Shown: piece by piece, positions 55,943 through 64,000 of the stretch
How the letters are laid out: every line of letters starts with the position of its first letter
Position numbering within the stretch: the first letter of the stretch is position 1
Source of the DNA: Clostridium sp. DL-VIII
Lineage (GTDB): Bacteria; Bacillota; Clostridia; Clostridiales; Clostridiaceae
Reading direction: 5' to 3'
NCBI RefSeq assembly: GCF_000230835.1
Contig: NZ_CM001240.1
Location: forward strand, 1,558,501-1,622,500
Length of the DNA stretch: 64,000 bases
Notes under the pieces: generated by a model
What the model was told of the DNA's origin: nothing
Seen by the model: the letters and a program-made list of their open reading frames with translations, nothing else
Database searches by the model: none
Program-made: the position numbers and the translations under genes

Positions 55943-56361
55943 TATTCATATGAGTATTAGATAAATGAAAAGTAAAATTATCGATAATTTAGAAACAGAT
56001 AGCAAGTTATTAAAATAAAGTACACTTTAGACAAATTATCCTGATAATGTAAAGGATGTTTGTTTAGAATTATCTTTTTATTTATAAATAAATGTTTTAA
56101 ATAACCTAGAGTATGCAGAAGTAAATTTGGTTATAGTTGTAGGTAGAAATACTCCTTATGTTGAATCTAATAAGTTAACTATATTCAAAATACATTGGAT
56201 TATAAATGAACAGAATACTCTTGTTTTCATAAATTTAATTTGTTTGAATTTGTGCATGTTATATTTAATATTGAGTTATAGGGGGAACATCTATGGAAAT
56301 ATAGGTGCTTTTCTTGCGTATATGTAATAATATATAAATATACAACGATAGGGGAATGATG

Positions 56362-57176
56362 ATGAATTATTTAAGAAATTTATTATTAACATTAACAACA
56401 GTAGGAGCGGTATTAAGTTTTTATATAAAAGTATGTAGAAATTTTTTTATAGAAACCATCAAATTAAATTATAAAAATGTTCCAGGTAAACAGTCAATTT
56501 TTGAAATAATTACAATATGGATTATGTATAGTATCATAATTATATATATAGTTTTGGTTATAGTATTTATATTAACTAAAGGAAGTATGATGAATATAAA
56601 ATCTACAGATATAATAACTCAGGATAGAGTAGCATATTTAATTGCTGCAACAATACTTATTCTATTTTTGAATTCATTTTCATGTTTGGTAGTTAGTTTT
56701 TCTATACTAAGAAAATATTTTATTTATAAATTAGAAAGAAAATGTATAAAACGAGTAAGCAATAAGATGCGATTATGGATTAGGGGGAGCAAAATAACAT
56801 CATCATTGTTATGTTTGTAATAATATATTATCCAATGCTTCAAATGTCGTTATTAAAAGAAGGTAGAAATTTTATATTTATAAACACACTTAGCGTAGAA
56901 GAAATATCTACCTTTACTACATATGGAATTATAGCGTTTATAAGCTTAACATTTTTTATAATATTAAATAGTATGGAGGAAATTGCAAAAACTTTAAATG
57001 AAAACTTCACTTACATAATTTTGATGGACACAGAAGAGATAACGTGCAATATTTATTTAGAATATAATGAGTATTATTTAGTATTTATGAATGGGGTACA
57101 GAGATATATAAGTAAAAGTAAAGTTAAAGAAATAAATAAAAGTACTTACTATTATACAGACAAGATTTTAATTTAA
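56362..57176 (+). CDS. Membrane protein, probably one gene in two frames
   Basis: Frame one (56362-56820, AGGGGA upstream, 152 residues) has four hydrophobic segments and ends GSKITSSLLCL. Frame two (56811-57176) begins without a ribosome site at FVIIYYPMLQMSLL, completing what looks like the same helix, then has one more helix and a soluble tail with LMDTEEITCNIYLEYNEYYL. A single-base change near 56815 would fuse them to about 270 residues. Alternatively they are two overlapping genes. Function unknown. Confidence 0.5.
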
Positions 57177-57289
57177 AAATATAATAAAGATTACATATAG
57201 AAATTTAGGTAACCTTTTGGTATTGTAATAATTTATTCTTCGGTATAAAATAGGTGAAAAAACAAAATGAATTTTAAAGGAGTGATTTT

Positions 57290-57805
57290 GTGAGCGGGAT
57301 TATGTATTTGTACGTATCTGATAAAAATGGAGCACATAAAATACCTAAACCAAAGCGTTTACCTTATACATATAGTACAACTTATAAAGCAGTTCCTAGT
57401 TTAGCAAATGAAGAAGTATTACTTGTAATATTATGCTATGAAACAGTAAATCGTAAACCTCATGAATTAGACCTTATATCATTTCATAGAGCCAGATTGG
57501 ATGAAAATGGATGTTATATACAGGACAAAGAAGAGCTTAATAATTCTTTGATTAATTTTGTTAATTATGCTTTTACAACGTCTGATGAGTTAGCTTTAAG
57601 AGATACAATACCTATACCAGTTGCGCCTAAAAACATACCCACAGAAAACGAAAAAAATGCACTTTATTCATATGTTAAAGAAAATTATCCGAACTTATGG
57701 ACTAACTGCCCATATTTAGTAGAACAGAATGTTAAAAGTATAGAAAAGCATCATAATGAATTAAAAGAACTTGTTAAAGAAGCATATAAGAAGAAAATAA
57801 TATAA
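57290..57805 (+). CDS. Hypothetical protein
   Basis: A 171-residue soluble protein starting at GTG after AAAGGAGTGATTTT. N-terminal basic segment (KIPKPKRLPYTYS), a middle part with LLVILCYETVNRKPHELDLI, and a Lys-rich helical tail. I do not recognise it. It is followed by a strong terminator. Confidence 0.55.
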   Translation: MSGIMYLYVSDKNGAHKIPKPKRLPYTYSTTYKAVPSLANEEVLLVILCYETVNRKPHELDLISFHRARLDENGCYIQDKEELNNSLINFVNYAFTTSDELALRDTIPIPVAPKNIPTENEKNALYSYVKENYPNLWTNCPYLVEQNVKSIEKHHNELKELVKEAYKKKII

Positions 57806-57839
57806 AAAGATTAAATAAATAACTAAGGAATAAATTTAT

Positions 57840-57863
57840 TAAGGAGCACTGAGTGCTCCTTTG
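57840..57863 (+). terminator. Terminator-like hairpin
   Basis: AAGGAGCACTGAGTGCTCCTTT, a 9-base perfect stem. A similar hairpin (AAAGAGCACGCGGTGCTCTTT) lies at 62817-62837 inside the minus-strand RNA region, so it may belong to the repeated RNA rather than only end the gene. Confidence 0.65.
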
Positions 57864-58017
57864 TGTTTGCGTCATTACATAGTTCTTTTGTTATTTTTCT
57901 ATGTAAGTAATTATCACTATATTCATATAAATATAATTAACTGTAAATACTTATTCTTATATATGGTAGTTGCTACTGTATACATGTTTTCTAAAGGATA
58001 AATTAACTTATTGAATA

Positions 58018-58490
58018 ATTATCTTGGCGCTTAACCTATCACCTAAAAAAGGACAGGTCATACAGCTAGCTTCTAACCTTGTAAAAGTCTTTCGGCAAGC
58101 TCAAGCTTCTTACAAGGCAAGAATCTGTACGCATTAGACTAGTCCATTGTTTGGGTTCACGGTGGGGCGCAGACTTCGTGTCGTAGTGGCTCGTTCGTTG
58201 TCACCCGTCATAGTTTGGAGATTGGTTTGGTGGCTTTCAGCGGACGGTTTGCGGGCGTGGGGGGGGCTTGGACTTGCCAGCAAGATGGCAGGTCCATCTT
58301 ATACAAGTTTGCTAGTCCCATCAAAGGCTCGCTTAGCTTTTCACTCGATGTGTCCTATAGCTAAAAGTACCTTTGAATTAATTATAGATGATGGTATTTT
58401 TAGCTAAAAGACACACCTTCGCTCCAATCCAGCTCATACTTTTATGTGACAGGCAAACTTGCACAAGAACGCCCCCAGCCGCCCACATTT
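58018..58490 (+). ncRNA. Candidate large structured RNA, copy 2
   Basis: About 470 nt, GC-richer than its surroundings. The 5' domain (58018-58180) shares GGACAGGTCATACAGCTAG, TACGCATTAGACTAGTCC and GGTGGGGCG with the reverse strand of 62485-62650. Its hairpin CTTGTAAAAG/CTTCTTACAAG is TTATAAAAG/CTTTTATAA there. The 3' domain (58253-58484), closed by GGGCG/CGCCC and GGGGG/CCCCC, has TTGGACTTGCC/GGCAGGTCCA and GCTAGTCC as in copy 1. A T-run follows (ACATTTTTTTATT). No supported coding frame. Confidence 0.6.
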
Positions 58491-58630
58491 TTTTATTAAT
58501 ACTCAGTTTAAAAAGGAGAAAAGATGTAGAACGAATAAAAAAGTTTTCTTCTAAAATTTAATAATATGGTATAATACCTATATTTGAGTAAAAAAATGAA
58601 TGTTTATCATAAAAAGTTAGGTGGTTGTTT

Positions 58631-59712
58631 ATGTCTGATTCAATATTTTATTATACTAGTAATTTTGTATTAAAAGAATGGTTTAAAAACGAAAAAATAT
58701 GGGCGACAAGAAGTATTACATCAAATGATAAAACAGATACAATTTACATGAGTGAACATTTTTCAGAAGCACAAGATTATTTAGCTTTAGATACAGATTG
58801 GAGTTCTGATGAAATTTGAGATATATTAGATACTACAAAAAAGTTCTTTATGCTGAAAAGAGTATAAGTTTAAGAGTACTGAAGGATCTTATGTTTTATT
58901 CGTTTACTAAAAATTATAGCGATGCAAGTTTAGCACTAAATTATGCAATAGAAGCTAAGAAAGACTTAGTAGAATTAAAAAATGAAGATTTGAGATATAT
59001 GTACAAAGAATTTGTTGAGGAAAATGTTCTAGAAAACTTTTATATGGAATTAATAGAAAAATTTAAATTAGATGAACTATATAAAATTTTAGGAATAGAT
59101 GCAGACAATATTAGTGAAGATGTTATTCAAATTGCAATTGGAGCAAGCTACCCTTATGTTATATGTTTTACCGAAGAAAGAGATAATAGATTTCTTTGGG
59201 ATAGTTATACTAATAATGAGGGGATATGTCTCGAATTTTCTAAGGCTGAATTAAAGTCTTATTTGCAAAGAGAATATGGTACTGAGTGCATTTTTAGAAA
59301 AGTTTTGTATGATAAGGAGGAACAATTTGAGGATATTGCAAAAACATTGAACATTATGAAACTATTCAGAGATACTGATCCAGATCGATATTATAATTTA
59401 TCTGAAATGTTCTCTCAATTTGGAGCATTTATTAAAAATCCTTATTGGAAAGTTGAAAATGAGATTAGAGCTATGTTAGTATCAAAATATTTTAATGATA
59501 AGCGTTTTCAAGTGAAATAAAATTATAATTTAAAATATAAGAGTGAATATGAAACACAAGATTATATTGAGATAGATATTCCTAAAAGACTTATAAAAAG
59601 TATAACATTAGGACCATCAAATTCTAAGGAAAATATAAGTAAGGAAATAGTAAATTATTTTGGTGATAAAATATTAGAATCAAAAGGTAAAGGAGTTATT
59701 GTTTCTAAGTAG
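58631..59712 (+). pseudogene. DUF2971 family gene with several lesions
   Basis: AGGTGG then ATG 58631. Readable parts: YYTSNFVLKEWFKNEKIWAT and SNDKTDTIYMSE (family N-terminus), a TGA at 58817, a frameshift near 58845, a long frame with VICFTEERDNRFLWDSY and EGICLEFSKAEL, a TAA at 59518, then IEIDIPKRLIKSITLGPSNS to the true end. DUF2971 proteins are small, accessory, and often in defence or phage regions. Cargo of the second RNA-module block. Confidence 0.75.
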
Positions 59713-59817
59713 TCAAATTATACATTGTCACATCATTGACATATTTATCTTATATTATAAATGTATAAGATAGATATACATTATTTACCCCTTATTAAAT
59801 AAATGATAACCAGTATT

Positions 59818-59858
59818 TAGAATGGTCTATTACACCCTAGTAGAGCATTCTTTTTTTA
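59818..59858 (+). terminator. Repeated terminator, copy 2
   Basis: AGAATGGTCTATT, loop, AGAGCATTCT, then seven T; homologous with its lead-in to 32620-32702. Confidence 0.75.
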
Positions 59859-60033
59859 TAGAAATTGTAGTTTTAAGGTATACTAATACCAATAAGGAAA
59901 TTTTAAACAAGCTCTAGTACTAAAGAAAATTGTAAGACATAAGTTTATAATTAAAATAAAGAAAAGGTAAATTTTATGGTTTTAATAAAAGAGCATGCTT
60001 AAAATAATGTTTTTTAGGAGAGCAATTATACCA

Positions 60034-60097
60034 GTAGAAAATAAATATTGTAAAGGGGATTGCGAGATCTCACCCATGTACAATATTTATTTTCTAT
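60034..60097. repeat. Long hairpin, module copy 2
   Basis: TAGAAAATAAATATTGTA and its exact reverse complement at the far side, inner stem GGG/CCC. Counterpart of 34254-34319. The stretch 59859-60280 holds no gene that I can support. Confidence 0.8.
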
Positions 60098-60261
60098 GGA
60101 GCTTAAGTATTAGCCCAAAAACAACAGATGGCTTGTCCTATAATTTAGGTAGTTAATTTTGTAGGTTTTCAATACTTTGAGTTTTGGTTTTAGTTTAGAC
60201 GTACATTAGCGTTTAGTGTTAATTTTTTATATTTTATTAGTGGAATTAAGTATATAAAGTA

Positions 60262-60296
60262 ATTCTGAAGAGGTGTACCTCTTCAGAATTATTTCA
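60262..60296 (-). terminator. Terminator of WL-motif gene pair, copy 2
   Basis: AATTCTGAAGAGG and CCTCTTCAGAATT, 13-base perfect stem in the position of the 34410 terminator but with different bases. Confidence 0.75.
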
Positions 60297-60474
60297 GTTT
60301 AAGTTCAAGCTGTTTTGGATTGGTACTAATAAAATATTTGTATTTTTCTTTATAATAAAGGCTTACTTTTCTTCTTGCTTCATAAGGCAAGGTGTTTAAT
60401 AGGCAATCATATTGTGTTTTAGATGTAAATCCTTCTTCTTTTTTTAGCCAGGTTGCGAAGGTTATTGTAATCAA
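60289..60474 (-). CDS. WL-motif mini-protein (second of pair), copy 2
   Basis: About 58-61 residues, ITFATWLKKEEGFTSK... to LELKLK. Aligned with copy 1, the ATG start is here ATA; a TTG lies 9 bases earlier, but directly against the AAAAGG ribosome site. Either the start is AUA or UUG, or the gene has lost its start. The rest of the frame is intact and as conserved as its neighbours. Confidence 0.5.
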   Translation of the reverse strand: MITITFATWLKKEEGFTSKTQYDCLLNTLPYEARRKVSLYYKEKYKYFISTNPKQLELKLK

Positions 60475-60513
60475 TCCTTTTCAATATATCTATTAGGGAT
60501 TAGATGGGAAACT

Positions 60514-60696
60514 CTAATCCAATTCAGTTTGTTGGTATTTTTGCCAATGTTCATATTTTTCATGGTAAAATAAATCAGTTTTTTGTGCATTATCTTTAGA
60601 TTTCTCTGCTATAATTTCTAGCCATCCTTTATAATGAGTCAATGAATTAAATCCTTCTTTAACTGTAAGCCATCTTGTGAATGAAAAGTATCTCAT
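60514..60696 (-). CDS. WL-motif mini-protein (first of pair), copy 2
   Basis: A 60-residue protein (MRYFSFTRWLTVKEGFNSL...), starting at 60696 after GAAAGGAC; a longer upstream frame to 60858 overlaps the divergent promoter. It shares F-x-x-W-L-T-x-K-E-x-F-N-S and TDLFYHEKYEHW with copy 1. Confidence 0.6.
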   Translation of the reverse strand: MRYFSFTRWLTVKEGFNSLTHYKGWLEIIAEKSKDNAQKTDLFYHEKYEHWQKYQQTELD

Positions 60697-60857
60697 ATAT
60701 GTAAAGTCCTTTCTTGATTTGATATTATAATTATTGCCAATTATGAGAACAAATATTCTATATGGCTTGTACAAAAATGAAATATTTTTTGTACAAAAAC
60801 TGTATAAGGAATTTAATAGATGGATAGAATATTTTACTAGAAGGGAGTGGAAAACCA

Positions 60858-61022
60858 ATGGAAGAAAAAAAGAAATTGAAAGCTAAAAAACCACCAACAA
60901 AGCAAGTTCATTTAGAATGTGATATGGCATTATACAATAAGTTCGAAGAATATTGTTATAGAAATGGAAAAGATGTAAGTAAAACAATAAGATCATTTAT
61001 GAAAATGTGTATAGGAGAATAA
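60858..61022 (+). CDS. Ribbon-helix-helix-size basic protein, copy 2
   Basis: A 54-residue protein, AAGGGAGTGG upstream. Shares KPPTKQVHLEC, NGKDVSKTIR and KMCIGE with copy 1 (35008-35172), same length. A CopG/Arc-type DNA-binding role is inferred from size and strand-helix-helix pattern only. Confidence 0.6.
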   Translation: MEEKKKLKAKKPPTKQVHLECDMALYNKFEEYCYRNGKDVSKTIRSFMKMCIGE

Positions 61023-61143
61023 AATGCTTAATTTAAGGTACCTAAAAAAGGTAATTTTTTGTACATAAAAATGTATTGAATTTCTATGAGTGGGCATAAT
61101 AAAAATATGGGAGAAGATTAGATAAAAAAAGGTGGCCATAAAA

Positions 61144-61530
61144 GTGGAAAAGAGAAAATATGAATCAAAAACATTAATTGCAGAGTACAAATATTTGAGT
61201 GAACTTGAAGACTTTAGATTTTCTGAAACAGCTTATAGATTAAAAGATGGCTCAATAATTATTGAGTATGATGGTGCTAGATTAAGTCTTTATGGATTAA
61301 AACTAAGTTTTCAAAAGAACATAGGAAGAAAAGGAATTTATAGTATTTATGAAAAAGATTATAAGTTTTGGAAAGCAGTTAGAAGTGATATTGATAATAG
61401 TCATTTTTTAGATTGGGAGACTGAACTTAATGAGCAGCTTAATAATTTACAAGAAGAATATTATAAACAAATAGACGCAGAACATCAAAATACACTCGAA
61501 AGAGTATCAGGGGATGAACTTCCATTTTAA
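61144..61530 (+). CDS. 128-residue conserved module protein, copy 2
   Basis: Starts at GTG 61144 after AGGTGG, as in copy 1, with the identical opening KRKYESKTLIAEY. Divergence is concentrated in the C-terminal helix (about 85-120). Ends shortly before a GGGGC/GCCCC hairpin (about 61536-61554). Function unknown. Confidence 0.65.
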   Translation: MEKRKYESKTLIAEYKYLSELEDFRFSETAYRLKDGSIIIEYDGARLSLYGLKLSFQKNIGRKGIYSIYEKDYKFWKAVRSDIDNSHFLDWETELNEQLNNLQEEYYKQIDAEHQNTLERVSGDELPF

Positions 61531-61574
61531 ATACATAAGGGGCTTTAAGCCCCTAACAGTTAAGGAGCAGTAAA

Positions 61575-61781
61575 ATGTATGCAAATAAATTAGAATATGA
61601 AAAAATGAAGCAGGTCTATGAAGCTACCAAAATAGCATTTAATTTAGTTAATAAAGTATCAGTAACAGCAATTATTGTAAATCATGATATTAAAGGGGAA
61701 ATTAACCGTATAAAAACTTATTTAAATACGTCATTAAAATTTACTGAAACTTTATTAAATACATATAGGGAAAATTTATAA
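61575..61781 (+). CDS. Hypothetical small helical protein
   Basis: A 68-residue protein (MYANKLEYEKMKQVYEATK...) with TAAGGAGCAGTAAA upstream. Predicted helical, no membrane segment. Present only in the second module block. Unrecognised. Confidence 0.5.
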   Translation: MYANKLEYEKMKQVYEATKIAFNLVNKVSVTAIIVNHDIKGEINRIKTYLNTSLKFTETLLNTYRENL

Positions 61782-61902
61782 TTGAAAGGAATATATAATT
61801 ATGGGTAAACCCTTAAGAAGAAAGATGGACAATCCATAGATATCGAAACATAGACAACCCTTGGAATGGCATGTCCCACTGAGCAGCATACTAAGACATA
61901 GA

Positions 61903-62009
61903 TTTTTTCATAGTGACCACACATATTTATTTAAAAATATAGTCAAGATAAAAAGCGAAGCGTATCTTTACTATATTTTTAAATAAATATACCATAAGCT
62001 ATGAAAAAA
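61903..62009. repeat. Nested long inverted repeat
   Basis: Outer arms TTTTTTCATAG/CTATGAAAAAA (61903-61913, 61999-62009); inner arms of 21 bases, perfect, at 61923-61943 and 61970-61990. It lies just beyond the 3' side of the minus-strand RNA and may be its terminator. Confidence 0.65.
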
Positions 62010-62035
62010 CATGGTTAAGAGTATTCTACAAATTT

Positions 62036-63300
62036 TCACCAGGGGGCGTTTTTGTGCAGGCTTAATTTTATGTTTTATCATATTTAAGTCATATACCAGC
62101 TTTAATGCCGAATGGCTAGAAATAATTTCCATAAATATCTTTTATTATTTGTAGTTATTGGACATTAAAGCGTTCATTAAGCAATATACCTTAGTTACAT
62201 AAAGCATAAAGCCTGTACAAAATGGAATTGCTATCACCTTTCTTAAATTGTATCTCAGCATTGGTGATAGCACGTCCAAGCCCCCAAAAATATCTTGCCA
62301 GCTTGTCTGGCCAATATACTTTTGTTTCAGATTTTCCAAAACAAGATCCAACAATTTATCAAGTACCGAAATATCAATAATAAACTATGGTTTCTGAAGG
62401 AGGGGTGGACTAGTTTTTATACAATAATATAAAGAAAATACTATCTATTCGCAATGTTTAAATGGACCTGTAAACCTGTCAACCCGACTACGCCCCACCG
62501 GGTATCCAAACAATGGACTAGTCTAATGCGTAGAGATACTTAGTTTATAAAAGGCTCCGACTGTGGAGGAGACTTTTATAAGCTTAGTAGCTCTAGCTGT
62601 ATGACCTGTCCCATTTTTGGGTGGTGGTTAAGGCGCCCAGATAATTATCAAGTTAAAAAACTTGTCCTTTAGGATATGCGTATATAGGTATATCAATAAT
62701 AGCTATAATATAACAATATAGATACGTGAAATATTATAAGTTAGTTAGCTGTATATAGAAAGAATTTAAATTAAGTATGTAGAAATAAAACTAAACTAAT
62801 GAAGTGGCGCAGCCACAAAGAGCACGCGGTGCTCTTTATAGATTTATTCATTGCTGCCGCAGGCTACAACAATTAATGAGAAGTTCAAGATATATAGATT
62901 TTATAACGATTTAGAATATACCACAATAACATGTATGCATTAAAAATAGTGAAATCTATAAACTAGCTTGAACTTCTCTTCCTTAAGAGCAAAGCGACGT
63001 TATTGGATTACAAAAGATGGACAGAATAAAGCTATAGCTAAATTTAAAATTACATCATAACTATAAATAGCTTTATTCTGTCCATCTTAACTCCTTTTGC
63101 TGAGAGAAATATTAACTATGGGATTTTAAGGCGCAGCCTTTAATCCTGCCTCTACATTTAGAGTAATTGCAGAAGAAAGTGTCAATGTAATGCCAAGGAG
63201 CAGAGCGTATTGGTATTACGAATTGACTCTTTCTGGACTTAAAGTTTTAGAAATAAATTTAAAGTAAGCAGAATAGATGAGGGAAACATTAACTTACGAG
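62036..63300 (-). ncRNA. Candidate large structured RNA, copy 3
   Basis: Reverse-strand RNA region. In transcript order: 63300-63125 matches part (b) of copy 1; then strong hairpins at 63014-63088 (20-base perfect stem), 62879-62977 (11-base stem with an inner TATAGATTT stem) and 62817-62837; then 62650-62480, the 5' domain of copy 2; then 62285-62042, the 3' domain closed by GGGGGC/GCCCCC with GCTATCACC/GGTGATAGC in place of the copy 1 and 2 hairpins. A 69-codon frame inside has no ribosome site and crosses conserved stems. Confidence 0.55.
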
Positions 63301-63557
63301 TGTAACGAGCATAATCAAAAGATATTAATTAGTTCAAGCTGAATGGAATATAGGAGAGGTTGGAACTTTATTAAATGAGGTTTTTTAAAACGTAGATTTT
63401 CTTTGACTTGAAGTATATTAATATTTTCATTAAAAAACTGATTTGCTAGACAATAATGTTGGTATATAAAACACTATAGAGCATGAGTAATATTATATTT
63501 AAAGTATAGAGCTTATATAATTGGAGTATACAAAAAAATATAAGGGGGTGTTTATTT

Positions 63558-63749
63558 ATAGAAATTTTAACTTTTATTAAAAATTTAATTACTGTAGCAG
63601 AAAACAAAAATATGTTAGGAGCTTTTATTTTTGTATTTATAATATTAACTATGTTATTAAAAGATATAAAACTAGTTTCTAAAAATCTTACTAAAATATT
63701 GATTGCTTATAGTATAGTGATATCTATAATTAGCAACATACTTAAATAA
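63558..63749 (+). CDS. Small holin-like membrane protein, possible AUA start
   Basis: A frame with one or two hydrophobic helices (MLGAFIFVFIILTMLLKD; ILIAYSIVISIISNIL) and a charged middle. AAGGGGGTG sits 7 bases before an ATA at 63558, which would give 63 residues; the first ATG is at 63612 (45 residues) without a ribosome site. Size and layout resemble BhlA/UviB-type or phage holins, but that is a guess. Confidence 0.45.
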   Translation: MEILTFIKNLITVAENKNMLGAFIFVFIILTMLLKDIKLVSKNLTKILIAYSIVISIISNILK

Positions 63750-63756
63750 AAATAAT

Positions 63757-63804
63757 ACGTAAGTGAAAACAAACTTAAAATCTTAGCATATATATTACTT
63801 ACGT
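63757..63804. terminator. Inverted repeat after small membrane gene
   Basis: ACGTAAGT and ACTTACGT flank 32 bases. Beyond it, GATAAACA/TGTTTATC near 63917-63944 forms another hairpin. No gene can be supported in 63805-64000. Confidence 0.45.
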
Positions 63805-64000
63805 TACTACATAATTCTTAACTTGTGCAGTAACGGATGAGTTACTTTAAATTGAACTGCTTATTTTTAGGGTTTATTGTCCGGTAGAACCCATAATATC
63901 AATAAATTTAAAGGTGATAAACACTTAAGATAAAATGTTTATCGCATTTATTCAAGCTACTTTATGAGGATCATCACTAGAATCTACATCTAGAGCTACT

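Noticed and set aside
56127..56327. 66-residue hydrophobic frame after the histidine kinase
   Set aside because: Starts at a non-ATG codon without a ribosome site; composition is like the AT-rich spacer.
58147..58407. 86-codon open frame inside RNA copy 2
   Set aside because: No ribosome site, odd GC-rich composition and it crosses stems conserved in the other copies.
62145..62354. 69-codon minus-strand open frame
   Set aside because: Lies within the 3' domain of the candidate RNA, no ribosome site, and the homologous copies do not keep the frame.

Overview
The window is low-GC, densely stop-punctuated DNA with strong GGAGG-type ribosome binding sites. It carries a dgt-dnaG-sigA-trmK-nif3-rnpB core block, spore-coat-type proteins (CotS family), DUF1659/DUF2922 genes, a TcdR/UviA-like sigma factor and an Agr peptide system. 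This points to a spore-forming Clostridium sensu stricto, probably near C. beijerinckii or C. saccharoperbutylacetonicum. That is inference from gene content; no species can be proven from the text alone.

Region 1 (1-15300) is mostly chromosomal. It has a TetR regulator divergent from an MFS efflux pump, an isochorismatase-like protein, an MBL-fold hydrolase, a Ser/Arg/Asn-rich low-complexity protein directly before a small Hanks-type kinase, an Eis-type acetyltransferase, a CotS-type protein, then dgt, dnaG, sigA, trmK, a Nif3-like gene and RNase P RNA. Region 2 (15336-26300) is a stripped prophage-like element beside rnpB: integrase, repressor/Cro switch, DNA-binding protein, replisome organiser, and a helicase loader split by a complete group II intron whose ends can be set to the base because splicing restores the frame. 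It also has an AbrB protein and a frameshifted antirepressor. No structural phage genes are visible. Region 3 (26900-29830) holds two tandemly duplicated secreted cell-wall-binding proteins whose 5' leaders are more alike than their coding parts.

Region 4 (29830-38250) and region 6 (57800-63750) belong together. Each has a candidate large structured RNA, then variable cargo genes (HEPN-like protein, MBL protein, DUF2971 pseudogene), then the same module: a long perfect hairpin, two minus-strand WL-motif mini-proteins, a ribbon-helix-helix-size protein and a 128-residue protein. A third copy of the RNA lies on the minus strand at 62036-63300. Helices in the three copies are kept by different base pairs, which is the strongest sign in the window of an undescribed RNA-centred accessory element. 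Region 4 also has a group-5-like sigma factor divergent from an amidase whose wall-binding tail has been put out of frame by an 8-base tandem duplication.

Region 5 (38889-57805) has an aldo/keto reductase broken by an IS630-like element, a PHP phosphoesterase, and a sugar operon (RpiR regulator, 1-phosphofructokinase-type kinase, fructose-type PTS EIIABC, Gfo/Idh/MocA dehydrogenase, HAD phosphatase, RpiA). It then has a serine-recombinase fossil, a beta-family protein fragment, a decayed IS66 element, and an agr-like locus (membrane protein, AgrB, a 44-residue AgrD, terminator, orphan PAS histidine kinase).
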